Positions 24,260-34,563 of a DNA stretch of 64,000 nt are shown here, piece after piece. Position numbers and translations under genes: made by a program. Each line of letters begins with the position of its first letter. Positions within the stretch are counted from its first letter, which is position 1. The DNA comes from Leptobrachium leishanense (lineage: Eukaryota; Chordata; Amphibia; Anura; Megophryidae), in NCBI GenBank assembly GCA_009667805.1, contig CM019072.1:39053519-39117518 (forward strand). The letters run 5' to 3'. Below the pieces are notes generated by a model. The model made no database searches, had not been told where the DNA came from, and saw nothing but the letters and a program-made list of their open reading frames with translations.

Positions 24260-24454
24260 GTACCCCCCCTGACGGGTGCCCTCCGGGCACCGAGGCTGGA
24301 ACAGGGGATGGAGCACAAATCACCACACTCCAACGTACTCATTCTGGATTGCCATAAACGTCACCATAAGCACGTAGCGCCCTCTCAAAATGTGGCAGGT
24401 TTTATTTTCGGACCAACGTGCCATTGGATGCCCAGACGCAGCCCTCGGGAGCAA

Positions 24455-25270
24455 GACGTACAATGGGTGATGGGCCCTTGGCACGACCCAGTAGGGCAGC
24501 GCCCTTGGCACGGCTCGATGGGGCAGCGCCCTTGGCACAGCTCGATGGGGCAGCACCCTTGGCACGGCTCGATGGGGCAGCGCCCTTGGAATGGCTCAGT
24601 AAGGCAGCGCCCTCGGCGATGACCGGTGGGGCAGCACCCTTCCTTTTTCCTTTTTCCTGGTGAATATAGGGAGATCGAATTGACCAATGAATGGACTTAA
24701 CACCATGTCCAAAAACGAAAGAATAGGATTTTCGAGTGTATAGAGTCAGGTGACTTCCGATCGGAAACGGAAACGACACTTCGGAGAAATCCGAAACCGG
24801 AAGTGACATACGAAAAGAATTTCTTTTTGACCATATATGGTGAACGCCGAGTAATCGAATCGACCAATGAGAGGACTTTGTGGACTATTTAAATACGAAA
24901 CGAAGGAAGGGAAGGTTTATATTATTTCATGCTTTTATTCTTTATGTTATTTTATCGCCCTTGATAAAGTCTCAGGACGAAACGCGTTGGGCATTTTTAC
25001 TTTAATAAATTTATTATTCATTTATATACCTTCCTCAATCTATTATTCACCTACATAAAGCTTTTTGAAAAAACTTTCTGAAGATTCTCGATCTCCACAC
25101 TTTCTACTTGGGCTCATCCCACCCAGAGTCAACAAGGATTTCCAGCTTCTCTACCTATTCATCTGGGGTAGCGCCCTTGGCAAGGACCGGTGGGGCAGCG
25201 CGCTTGGCAAGGCTCGATGGGGCAGTGCCCCTGGCAAGGTTCGATGGGGCAGCGCTCGGTTCAGCAGCGC
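24455..25270 (-). repeat. 27-bp minisatellite in the gag 3' region, split by an insertion
   Basis: Unit GGGGCAGCGCCCTTGGCACG plus GCTCGAT. About six copies lie at 24490-24650 and four at 25168-25260. The intervening 24650-25160 is a foreign insert. On the minus strand the unit encodes a repeated 9-residue block such as SSLAKGAAP. Confidence 0.85.
24650..25160 (+). mobile_element. Insert with hammerhead-like motif (Penelope-type terminal piece)
   Basis: AT-rich block interrupting the GC-rich minisatellite. It contains two related sub-blocks (GATCGAATTGACCAATGAAT, 24672, and AATCGAATCGACCAATGAGA, 24854), a TATA-like GACTATTTAAATACG (24882) and the motif CTTGATAAAGTCTCAGGACG followed by AAACGCGTTGGG (24959-24991). 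The latter has GTC/GAC as stem II and an intact GAAAC. Exact boundaries are hidden by the repeat. Confidence 0.55.
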
Positions 25271-26540
25271 TCGGTTCAGCAGCGACCTCGGCGCAGCACG
25301 GCACTTGGGCGACCTGGGTACAGCACGGCTCTGCGGCGACCATGGTATCATCCTGCTGCTGGGCAGTGAGCGGCTTGGCCTTACGGCAGCGGCGACGGCC
25401 CCGTGGCGGTGACAGCTCCGAGGATCCTGCAGGATGCAGGGCAGCGACCTCTGGAAATCCTGCGGGATGCAGGGCAGCGACCTCTGGAGATCCTGCGGGA
25501 TGCAGGGCAGTGGCCTCTGGAGATCCTGCGGGATGCAGGGCAGCGACCTCTGGAGATCCTGCAGGATGCAGGGCAGCGACCTCTGGAGATCCTGCGACGT
25601 GCAGGGCAGCGACATCTGGAGAGTCTGCGATGTGCAGGGCAGCAACATCTGGAGAGTCTGCGACGTGCAGGGCAACGACCTCCATAGTCTGTGTCAAAGC
25701 AACCTCCATGGGCATATAAGGCTCCGAATCTGTGGGCAAGGTAGGTTCCATGTCCATGGGTTCAACGTCAGCAGGCTCAGATGGCGGGGTCTCCAAGTAA
25801 TCAGAGAGGGAGACTTCCTCTGTACTCTCTTCAGAGAAGACTTCCCTAAATTCAGGTCTCTTAAATCTAGGTACCGGAGTATAGCAAGGCTTGCAAACTT
25901 TGGTAGCCTGGTGAGGCCTAGCAGGAGCAGAGACTGGGCGAGACTTGGCTGTGGGCTGGCGAAGCTTGACAGCAGCTTGGCGAAATTTGGTAGGATTTGA
26001 AACTGGGCAAGACTTGGCTGTGACCTGGCGAGGCTTGATAGCAGGAGCAGAGACTGGACGAGACTTGGCTGTTGGAGTTCTCTTGGACATTGATGGCAAG
26101 GACTCAGCAGGTAATGTGTTTTTGCTTTTAGCATGCACAGACACGGGAGGAGCAACCAGCCGAGAAGCAGGAGTAACAGGGTTGACTCTGGACTGTGAGG
26201 AGGATGGCTTGGGTGGGCGCACAGGGCACGAAGATATGAAATGTGAGCCTGCACTACAATAGAAGCACAGTCCCAAAGACCCCCTCCTGGAGCGTTCCTC
26301 CTCAGACAAGGGTCTTCTGCAGCCAGATTTGGAAGTAGGAGAGCGCACCTTAGGTGAATTGCCTCTCAAGTCTAGCAGCACTTTCATTAACATAGAGTCC
26401 AGTTGCTGCTGGAAGTTCTGCACAGCCATCTTCATAGATGCCACCACCGCCTGTATCACCGCGGACTCGTAATAAGATTTGTTCTGCATTCTGTCACGTG
26501 GCGTGTCCGGTTCTGGTATGAGCCCAGCAGGCGGCGACAC
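25155..26540 (-). pseudogene. Shortened LTR-element gag with zinc knuckle
   Basis: The frame is open for 461 codons, but the first 17 lie in the LTR. The natural start is the ATG at 26489 (MQNKSYYESAVIQAVV), 2 nt inside the internal region. Residues 92-105 (counting from 26540) form a nucleocapsid zinc knuckle C-X2-C-X4-H-X4-C (CFYCSAGSHFISSC). Normal Ty3-type Gag has a capsid domain of roughly 200 residues before the knuckle; here only about 70 residues precede it, so the capsid is largely missing. After a basic and proline-rich stretch (PVSAPAIKPRQV...), an acidic region (EEVSLSDYLETPPSEPADVE) leads into 11-residue repeats (SPEVAALHPAG) and then the 27-bp-repeat tail ending at 25155. There is no pol downstream. 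It could still bind RNA, but is unlikely to form particles alone. Confidence 0.75.
25425..25690 (-). repeat. 33-bp coding minisatellite in gag
   Basis: About eight copies of a 33-bp unit (GATCCTGCGGGATGCAGGGC plus AGCGACCTCTGGA). The length is a multiple of 3, and on the minus strand it encodes an 11-residue repeat SPEVAALHPAG with D/E and V/I variants. Confidence 0.9.
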
Positions 26541-27168
26541 AGAGGGGAGGCCAGACGGGAATCACGCAATGAATATTCTTTAATGAAACATAAATGGGCC
26601 TTAACTGCAGGCACTTGAAAGAACAAAGGAATTATATAAAGTCCAGGGAGAGTTCTTGACTCGAGAGTCAGAGGATTGTGGGCAATGCAGTCCCAGACTG
26701 CAGACAGGGCCCACCAAGGATAAGTCTGGACAGCGGACAGTGGTACCTTGATCAAAAGGTCAGAGACGGAGATGAACAGTAATCCACAGGTGGAGATCGC
26801 TGAGAGTCCCTTGCACAGACAGAGATGTATCCAGGACAACAGGGTAGACAGATGGATACTGGATACACAGGATAAGCTGGAGAAGGTTTGCACACATCCA
26901 GATGACCTCAGTCAGGGAGTACAATGCAGAACCACTGCTGGCTCAGTCTCTCTGCCTTTTAAGGAGGTTAAATCATAGATGGGCCTCAGCTGGAACTCCT
27001 AGGCTGGACGGGAAAACCCAGGCTGGATCTCCAGGAGCCTCGACATGGCACTGGGCTGAGGTAAACCCCGGATTGGAACCCAATACAAAAGCTTTCCAGG
27101 ACAAAGACTGTTAGGACCAGGCTGTGCAATATAGGTAACTCAGTAGGTACCCCGGGTGGACCGTGACA
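26492..27168 (-). repeat. 5' LTR (677 bp)
   Basis: Direct repeat of 23588-24259 in the same orientation. Minus-strand transcription would start here and run toward lower coordinates. Confidence 0.92.
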
Positions 27169-27465
27169 GCCAATCAATCACCTCGCTCGCCTCCGCCGGC
27201 CTTCTAATCGCTAGTAAAGAAGACGGGTGGCCGACGGCTTCATACTTAGTAACAACTGCAATCATTCTAGCGCAGAGCACCCAGGCCTGAGGGGTAGCCT
27301 GACTGTGTTAAGAGAACCTGGAAGGATTTTAATTGTTTACCGGTACAGTATAATTTTGCTCCTCGCGTTATATTCGAGTCTTGAGTAATCTCTCATTTCC
27401 ATAATAAATCTCTATCCATCGCGTTATATTCGGGTCGCGCTATACTCAAGTATCTACGGTATATA

Positions 27466-27469
<4 letters not shown>

Positions 27470-27504
<35 letters not shown>

Positions 27505-28300
27505 TCATTGATCTTCATTATTGAGCAGTATGTTATCGACTGGAATGGCCCACATTATCCTTCACATGCACCCAGTGACACATACAGTGTAAAATATTTC
27601 CATAACTAAACATACAGGAGAAAAACAAAGCACATGTAAGATATCAGCAACTAAAAAAAAAAATAAGGACATTTCATTTTTTGTCTGGTAGTGGCCCTTG
27701 TGATAGGGTCTTTAAGAACCACTGGCGGTAGTCCTGAAAAGAACCCTGCTTCCTGGAAGCGGAGGTCAGCACTTGCTGATTTCAGGGTCTAGGTGGAGTA
27801 ATCCCCTACACTTGGAAGGCCGTATTAGCCCTACGAGACCCCTACCAATAAGGGGGACAGAGGTAGTGGCACTCTGACCAGTGAAAAGTACACAGAGTGG
27901 TCAACGTGCGTTGAATTTTCCTTCAAATAAAAGTGTTAAAAAAATAAACCAGAGCTTGAATGGCGACATATTGAAGCAAAGAGTATGTGTTTTGTTAGGG
28001 TTGTGTTCCCGCTGTGCGATAATCTTAAGTAATTGCAGGCTATGCTTATTCCATAATTATAGGCATGTCTATAGAGAATTGAAGGAAGAACTCTGTATCT
28101 TAACCAATTTCTACAATATACTGTAAGCTACCAGACTATACAGATAAAAACATTGTGCGCTGATATGGACGTGTGAGAAAACAATACTTAAGTCTGCAAG
28201 CTGAAAACCGATATATGAGTTTAAACAAAAAAAAATACAAATGTGAAAGAATTCAGATTTAGTTTAAGAATTTTCCCATCTCTGTACCCGCAACAAGGCT
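27470..28300. other. (TA)n tract, then unassigned sequence
   Basis: (TA)n at about 27470-27498. 27650-27900 is a GC-balanced block with short inverted motifs but no recognisable ends. No ORF is supported. Confidence 0.4.
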
Positions 28301-28309
28301 ACAGTTATA

Positions 28310-28420
28310 GTTACACATATTTCTAGAGCGCTAACAACTTCCGTAGCGCTGTACAATGGGTGAGACAGAATAACAAATATACATATAAATAAACACACAG
28401 AACAGTAGGTAAAACAAGGA
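28310..28420 (-). repeat. LINE 3'-end remnant
   Basis: On the minus strand the text CCCATTGTACAGCGCTACGG followed by a TAGCGCTCTAGAAATA-like end matches the GTACAGCGCTGCGGAATATG...GCGCTTTATAAATAAA tail of the L2-like copies at 9070 and 30290. Confidence 0.5.
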
Positions 28421-28734
28421 CGTTCATTAATTTTAATCTATTTTTAATTTCCTACATGAAAAAAATATTCCAATTAAAAGAGGAGTCTGCAAATTGCAAG
28501 AGAGATAAAGAAATATAATTCAGACCCCTACTAAATTTATTAACAAAATAGTGATCCCCCCTCAAACTGTCATAGTTTGAAGAGTATGAATGAGCCTTCA
28601 ACCAGCTTATCATTAGGCATCTGTCGTGCTCAATGGAAGTTGGGCTCATTGACAGGGAATCAGTACCTACATATATATCAACATTTTCTGCTAAGAAGTA
28701 TAAAGTAAAAAATCGAGTTATTCCCTATAAAAAA

Positions 28735-28735
28735 A

Positions 28736-28776
<41 letters not shown>

Positions 28777-28925
28777 AAAAAAATCGCACTGACCTCTGGT
28801 GGCATGCCATCGGTGTGCCAGCTCTACGCGTTAAGGGTTGTCAAATACGCCAGTCGTCCATCATTACTCCAGCCAGTTTGTGGGCCGGCGCACCAGTGCC
28901 ACCACAGAGGAACAATCACTTGAGG
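28735..28925. other. (TA)n microsatellite and spacer
   Basis: (TA)n at about 28738-28771 followed by GC-richer unassigned sequence (GCCATCGGTGTGCCAGCTCT...). Confidence 0.5.
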
Positions 28926-28926
28926 G

Positions 28927-29765
28927 GCTATTCAGAGGTTGCCGAACTGGCCCCATAATGTCACGGAACATGTAATTTTCCCATACGATGATATTTATTT
29001 CGGGCCAATCGGCTATTCAGAGAGCTGGCAGTTCGCCAAATTCTGGCAAACTATGAACAAGTATGGTGCTGTTTGAAGGCAGTGAAATCCCCATAGAGAA
29101 GCAATGGTTAATCTATTCAGAGAACACCGAAAAGCAGTGAAAAGTTGCCGAAGTGCCCTGCTGTTCAGTGCTTTCATTCAGCAGATTTAGGCGAATCACA
29201 TAGGCTTCAATGTTAAAAATATTCCTGTTTTCATACAATACCTAATAAACCGTTTATTATTTTAATCTGCTGTAAAAAAAATTACTTTATTTATTGATTT
29301 CATAGGATCTTTTAGGCACTTTTTGGTATTTTTTCAGGAATTTTTTTCCCTTTTTTTTTTAAAAAACATATTTTATTTTTTTATTTTCATTCATAGGATC
29401 TTATATGTAAATTCCAGACATTTTCGTAGAGTAGTTTTTTTCCAAACAGTGTTTCAATTTTGACACTTTCAATCGTATTGTTTTTTTTTTTACCCATCTT
29501 GCAGCTTGTCGGTTGCATTTGGCAGCCCTCTGGCGGGTTTGAGGCAGATGTTTGGTGGCGCTGGGTGATGAGTTTGCGGCGGGTCTGCAGCGAGTGTGCA
29601 GTGGCCAGCAGGTTTGCGGTGGCATTCGGTGGCCGATTCCCTGCACTTCGGTATTCGGAATTCACCGTAGCGTGGGGAAATTTATTTCCCCGAAGTGCGG
29701 GGAACTGCGTGGAACAAAAGAGCACAGAAATGACGGCAACATTTCAGTGCTCTTGGAATACCCCC
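28927..29765. mobile_element. Candidate AGGGG-TATTC-ended DNA element
   Basis: Left AGGGGCTATTCAGAGGTTGC and right, which reads CTCTTGGAATACCCCCCT, are imperfect inverted ends. The interior includes the GAACACCGAAAAGCAGTG text and the recurring CCTAATAAACCGTTTATT module (29250) shared with the elements at 11338-13202 and 30863-31764. No duplication was identified. Confidence 0.45.
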
Positions 29766-29844
29766 CTAGCGTTGTGCGATGGCCCTCTTGAAGTTCTGGC
29801 CATGGCACAGGAAGAGGGCGACTAACGGCTGTGATATCTCATCA

Positions 29845-30290
29845 AGAGAGGAGATATCACATTGAATGTTAAAACCAATGGCTATCCATCTCCTCCTGGG
29901 ATATCCCAGGCAATGTCCACCTGGTCAGTACACCACAGTACATCACGCGCAGCCCCCACTCTCTGGAACGCTCTCCCTCGTACTGTCAGACTTTCCCCTA
30001 ACTTCTCTTCCTTCAAACGCTCCCTTAAAACATTCCTATTTAGGGAAGCCTACCACCCAACTGACTGACGCAACCATCAATCACTCTCACCTTACAGTCC
30101 TCTCCTCCTGTTTCCAACCCCAACCCTCCTAGATTGTGAGTTCCTACGGGAATGGGGCCCTCATCTCCTCCTGTACTGTTTGTCAAATGTTGTTCAATGT
30201 ATTGTAACCCTGTCTATACTGTGCTTATTGTACAGCGCTGCGGAATATGCTGGCGCTTTATAAATAAAGAATAATAATAATAATAATACA
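29845..30290 (+). mobile_element. L2-like LINE 3' end, copy 2
   Basis: Carries the last residues of the reverse-transcriptase ORF (next entry), then a 3' UTR with CTAGATTGTGAGTTCCTACG and the end TGGCGCTTTATAAATAAAGA (AATAAT)n at 30246-30290. Nearly identical to the minus-strand copy at 9070-9421. Confidence 0.85.
29862..30068 (+). pseudogene. L2-like reverse transcriptase, C-terminal tail
   Basis: In this frame the text AAPTLWNALPRTVRLSP, then FSSFKRSLKTFLF and a stop at 30066-30068, matches the conserved C-terminus of L2/CR1-type ORF2 (W-N-x-L-P ... F-K-x-x-L-K-T-x-L-F). Everything upstream of about 29845 is missing, so the copy cannot encode an enzyme. The start at 29862 is arbitrary. Confidence 0.75.
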
Positions 30291-30291
30291 G

Positions 30292-30862
30292 GTGTGAACG
30301 ATAGCACCATTCGCCTAAATTGGGAGACCGGTTTCCAACTACTTTCTGTATCTAAGTGCTTCTTGCTCGAAAGAAATAGAGAAGATAATCTAGATTTAAT
30401 GGTGAATTAATAGTTAACTACTGTGTTTGTTGAGGTTTTTTTAATTTTTTTTTACTTCTTCTAAGACAATCCTTTCAGGTCAGGTGGTTTCAATATGAGA
30501 CCACATTTTCAGATTGAAACCACTGCAGTTTCCCATATTACATTAGTCTTTTTCATGTTTTTAGATATATATAAAATTTTCATTTTTATTTTCGAAATTC
30601 CATTTAATGGGCCTGAAAGGGTTAACACATAAATCCTCAATTTATCAACATTATCGACTAGTGTAAATTCAGTTTCCGGGTCAAATGGTTTGCATTGTTC
30701 AGTGGATATTTCCCAAAATAAGATAGTGGTGACGCAGCCTTTGTAGGCCTCGGTTTAATGAGAGCTTTTTATGTTTTGTGCACTACTGATATAGGATACG
30801 GAGGAAAACGCTAAGCTAATAAAGCAGTCAATGCACAAATAAGCACGTTGCCAAGATACAGA
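30292..30862. other. Unassigned
   Basis: AT-rich, with one imperfect hairpin at 30483-30530 (GGTGGTTTCAATATGAGACC...GATTGAAACCACT). No coding or element ends. Confidence 0.4.
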
Positions 30863-31764
30863 CAGGGTTATCCAAAGAGATTCGAAAAGTCACCGCACGT
30901 TCGGTGACTTTTCGTTCTCTTCAATTCGGTTCCTTTTGCCGATTGCATTTCGGTGACCCTGCGGTGTATTCAGCAAGCACCACAGGGTCCCCGAATTGCA
31001 GGGAAAAGCTGCCGTAAACTCACCGAAAACTAACCGAATGCACGCTGAAAACAAGCAAAAACATCTGGATTAACCTTCGAAGAGGAGCCGAACAGGAGCC
31101 GAAAAGGAGCCGAATCACACAGAGCCGAAGCAGCTGTGACGTAGAGGAGGCAGTGAATAAATTAGAAAAACCATTTGTATGAATCTGGGAAAAAGAAACG
31201 CTGTTTGCAAAGAAACTACTGAGCGAAAATGTCTGAAATTTTCACAGGAGGTCCAGGGAATGATAATAAAGAGGGCTGTTACAAAAAAAATAAGCAAACT
31301 GAAAAAAAAAAAAAAAAAAATCGGACTTTTAATTTTTTTTTAAAAAATTCAGAAAAATGCTTAAAGTATCCTAAAAAATCTATAAATAAAGAGACTTTTT
31401 GCTGCAGAATTTTATAATGAACGGTTTATTAGATATTGAATTAAAACGGGAATATTTTTAACATTGAAGTCTATGGGATTCTCCTGAATAAATTTGCCGA
31501 ATTAAACCACCGAATGGCAGAGCATTAGGGGAACCTTTCACTGCTGGTTTGTGTTCTCTGAATAGCCGAAGCAGTGCTTTTTGATGGGGATTTCACTGCC
31601 CTCGAACAGGGACCGAACAGGCACCGTATGTGCAGGCAATTCGCCAGGATTTGGAGAATTGCCTGCTCTCTGGATAGCCGAATGGCCAGGAAAGGTAACC
31701 GAACGCTGATTTTCAGCGTTCGGTTACCTTTCTCAAGCAATTCGAATCTCTTTGGATAACCCTG
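30863..31764. mobile_element. CAGGGTTATCC-ended DNA transposon, non-autonomous (902 bp)
   Basis: The best-preserved member of this family here: CAGGGTTATCCAAAGAGATT at the left and its exact complement ending GGATAACCCTG at the right, over at least 24 bp. Sub-terminal hairpins occur at the left (AAAGTCACCGCACGTTCGGTGACTTTT, in parts) and right (AACGCTGATTTTCAGCGTT). The recurring CTTTTTGCTGCAGAATTTTA / GAACGGTTTATTAGATATTG module is at 31397-31432. No transposase. The target duplication is not evident. Confidence 0.75.
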
Positions 31765-32400
31765 AGAGTATTCCATGGACTGTATAATCACAGAATATCA
31801 CACAAGGTTTAATCAGAGTAAGGTTTATATTGAATATTTCCCTTGGAGCTGAATATTTCTTGAAATATCTAGAGAGCTCTTTGCAGGTGTTCATATCGAC
31901 CTCCTCAGGCAAAATCTCTACAAAATAGAAAAGTCTTTTGTCTCGGATGTTTTTCCTCCTCCGCATTCTCCGGTTTCCCAGCAGCTCACTTCCTGCTACA
32001 GTTTTCTCAAAAGGTTCCAGAAATAAGCTTTTGCAGGTTTGCTAAGAATGAGGCGAATTCAGACAGGATTATTGAGGGAAAAGAACTGAAAAGGTTTGGT
32101 TCCACAGTATCAGAACCCAGCCTTAAAGTCAGGAGAGAGAAATACACAGAACCCTTTCGCTACCATACACTTTTTGTTGAAAATAAATTTATCGTAATAT
32201 TTATTTGAAATATGGGATGCGACGTTAACAGTTAAAGATAGGTTAAAAAAGAAAATGTGCACAAAAATTGTTGTTGTAAGAAGAAAAATTAGCAAATTTT
32301 TCTTAAGTATTTCTTTATCCGTTACGGAAATATTGTTGGAATGAAAGATTCTGAACTCTAGATGGCGTCCCTTATCTCGCACAATTTCACAAAAGGTCTG
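31765..32400. other. Unassigned AT-rich sequence
   Basis: No supported ORF, exon or repeat ends. Confidence 0.4.
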
Positions 32401-32404
32401 CATT

Positions 32405-33170
32405 ATCACCATACAGGCAGAAATTATTATTATTATTGTCGCTTTACGATAACCAAAGGGATCAAAATACAGATAAATGGACATAGGATGGAAACAAGGG
32501 TTGTAGAGGGCCCTGATCATAGGAGCTTACAGTCTAGAGGTATTGGGGTTGAGGAAGACCAGGGGAGTTTTACTGGATGTCAGGATTATTAGTGTCAGCG
32601 GTTCAGGAATGGTGGGGCAATGGAAGCGGCTTCAATCCTGTGTGAGTAGATGAGCAGAGGGATGAGTTGCATCAGTGATGTGGTACGCTAATCTGAAGAG
32701 ATGGCTTTTGAGGGATTTCTTGAAGGCCTGAAGATTAGGGGAGAGTTTGAAAGGACAAGGTAAGTCATTCCAAAGGACCGGAGCTGGCCTTGAGAAGTCT
32801 TGGAGGCGAGAGTTGGCAGCATGCGTATAGACAGAGTACAGGCGGAGGTCTGCCTGCCTACTGGAGTTGTCTAGACGCGATGAGCTTGCGGAGTAACGAA
32901 GACATGTGAGGGAGAGTCAAGTTATTGAGCGATTTGAACGAGAACGTCAGAATTTTAAACTGTATCTTGAAACATACAGGAAACCAATAGCGGGAACGGC
33001 AGAGGGGGGAGGTACGCGAGGTGTGTCTGGGAAGAAAAATAAGCCTGGCACCTGCATTCAGTACAGATTGCAAAGGGACAATGCGGGTGTTGGGAAGGCC
33101 AATAAGGAGTGAATTGCAGTAATCAAGTCTCAAAATGACAAGCGCTTGAACAACCCCCTTCATGGTATCT
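32405..33170 (-). mobile_element. L2-like LINE fragment, copy 3
   Basis: Minus strand. A reverse-transcriptase C-terminal segment (33163 down to 32858) is followed by a 3' UTR with CTAGACTGTAAGCTCCTATG and GGGCCCTCTACAACCC. It ends in GTAAAGCGACAATAATAATA at about 32415-32440, comparable to the GCGCTTTATAAATAAA(ATA)n ends of the other copies. Confidence 0.8.
32858..33163 (-). pseudogene. L2-clade reverse transcriptase fragment
   Basis: The frame reads KGVVQALVILRLDYCNSLLI, then GLPNTRIVPLQSVLNAGARL and YWFPVCFKIQFKILTF. S/R-L-D-Y-C-N-S-L-L followed by Q-x-V-x-N-A-x-A-R-L and W-L-P-V-x-x-R-I-x-F-K is the standard thumb region of L2-type LINEs. About 100 residues remain and the palm with the catalytic motif is absent. 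A stop at 32858-32860 precedes the terminal W-N-x-L-P motif, so it is inactive. Confidence 0.8.
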
Positions 33171-33311
33171 TGCTTATCAAATACAGTAAGTATGTGATAA
33201 AAATATATAATAAAATGGTAAGATATTGTGCTTATGGGAATCTGTAGTGATCATAAAGAGATTATTAGCAACGTAGCTTTTACAAAATACCAATAGAATG
33301 TAAAAAATAAT

Positions 33312-34051
33312 GGGCTCTATTACATTCTTCACACGCAAACGTTAACGCGTGCGCAAGAACGCATTAACGCGAGGGGCAAAACCCTTTGCGCAGAACGTCA
33401 TATTACAACGTCCGTGCAAAAAATACGCGTTAACGTCCACCGCTGGTGAACCTGTGCGAACCCTTTGCGAACATACTTTACTTAGTGCGTGCTATACTTA
33501 ACATTGTGAGCACAAATACGTTTGTGTGCTGGTACGCGGATGGTATTACAATCTATGCGCAAATTTTAACGGACAACGTTTGCGCGCATAATTTTAACGT
33601 CTTTTAAAAGCTGGTGGTAACGGCAAATCTGAACATCCTGGCCGAACCCAAATACACCAGCCCAAAAAAAAAAAAATACAGCAAAGTATAGTAACACATT
33701 CTACACATACCCAAACAATAAAATTGAGAAGTTGTGCGTGTTTTTATTTTTGCTGCAGCATATATACGCAGATTGATTTTGACAGGCGCAAAAACTGAAT
33801 GGGAGACAATTGTGGTTCTTAATTCTGATTGGCTGAATCGCGTAAAAAAACAATCCGCACACCGATTTCTGCACGCAGTGTTAATGCGCGTGCTTTTTTG
33901 CGCGTCTTTTTTACATGTGTTATTTTTTGACAGAAGAAAAAATGCTTGGATTGTAATGCCAGCGTTAATTTACGCTCGTTAACGTTTAACGCTTCACGCA
34001 CAAATTAACGCGCTGCGTGAGCGTTTTTGCGCAAAGAATGTAATAGAGCCC
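33312..34051. mobile_element. GGGCTCTATTACATTCTT-ended DNA element (740 bp)
   Basis: Near-perfect 18-bp inverted ends (GGGCTCTATTACATTCTT; right complement AAGAATGTAATAGAGCCC) with AAT on both sides (33309-33311, 34052-34054). The interior is rich in AACGCG/CGCGTT/TGCGCA motifs. No ORF of transposase type. The 3-bp duplication suggests a PIF/Harbinger-like mechanism. Confidence 0.75.
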
Positions 34052-34109
34052 AATATGTGGCCTAATACCTGCATATATAGAAATTACAGTAACAACTTGT
34101 ATATGTACT

Positions 34110-34300
34110 GTACAGGGATTTCTAGCAATAATAACCTCCTGAATCTTATCCCTTTACAGTAGTGAGTGATCCCAGAGCTCTCCCTGTATTCTGTCCTCTC
34201 CTTGGCTGTTATAATGCAGCACTAAAGTTTCTGTAAGTTTTGTTACAGTGGGGGTGGGGGCTGCTCCTTGTAGCTTCTTTACAGTAGGATAGGGTGAATC
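34110..34300 (-). repeat. Dispersed repeat, inverse copy of 55205-55405
   Basis: It shares TTTGTTACAGTG...GCTGCTCCTTGTAGCTTCTT and GAATCTTATCCCTTTACAGTAG with the complementary text at 55205-55405. A short third piece lies at 41893-41940 (GAAACTACAAGGAGCAGACTC). Family unknown. Confidence 0.6.
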
Positions 34301-34563
34301 GGAGAAATGTAAGACAGTGAATTTTATTTCTCCATGGGGAGCACATTAATCTTGCTTTAAAAAGTAAGCAAATTGGGTTTTGATATGCAAATTATTGCTT
34401 TTCAATATTTTACTATGCAAGATTGAGTTAACTCAATTATAGGGAGTGAGAGGTTTAAAAATGAGTCACTTGCTAAAGGTGGGAAATGAATAATGAATGC
34501 AAATTAGGAACGTGTTGAGTTGGTGTAGGTACTGTTTAAAAACAACACAAAAGTCGGATTTCA

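Larger units (their letters stand above)
23588..27168 (-). mobile_element. LTR retrotransposon, two LTRs, gag only (3.58 kb)
   Basis: Two nearly identical direct LTRs (23588-24259 and 26492-27168) are bounded by perfect 5-bp target repeats GCCAA (23583-23587 and 27169-27173). The element reads on the minus strand: LTR ends are TGTCACGGTCC and CGCCACGTGACA. A purine-rich tract (CAGGGGGGGTAC) adjoins the 3' LTR at 24260-24271. The internal region is only 2.23 kb and holds a shortened gag with a zinc knuckle. There is no protease, reverse transcriptase, RNase H or integrase. No tRNA primer-binding site (TGG...) follows the 5' LTR; the gag ATG starts 2 nt after it. It is therefore non-autonomous and probably internally deleted. 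Confidence 0.92.
23345..27465. mobile_element. Possible TA-flanked DNA element, split by the LTR element
   Basis: The left side TATATGTAGATACTCTAGTA (about 23349) and right side GAGTCTTGAG... / CTATACTCAAGTATCTACGG (about 27440-27460) are imperfect inverted ends in (TA)n surroundings. Inside, GGTTGCGTTATA (23413) and CGCGTTATATTCG-type units (27364, 27419) recur. The LTR retrotransposon 23588-27168 interrupts it. Superfamily assignment (mariner-type) is tentative. Confidence 0.4.

Noticed and set aside
24215..24809. Overlapping frames of 100-135 codons on both strands
   Set aside because: They arise from the 27-bp minisatellite of the LTR element's internal region.
25403..26000. Plus-strand frames (94 and 188 codons) across the 33-bp repeats
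   Set aside because: Antisense shadows of the gag repeats; the minus frame has the zinc knuckle.
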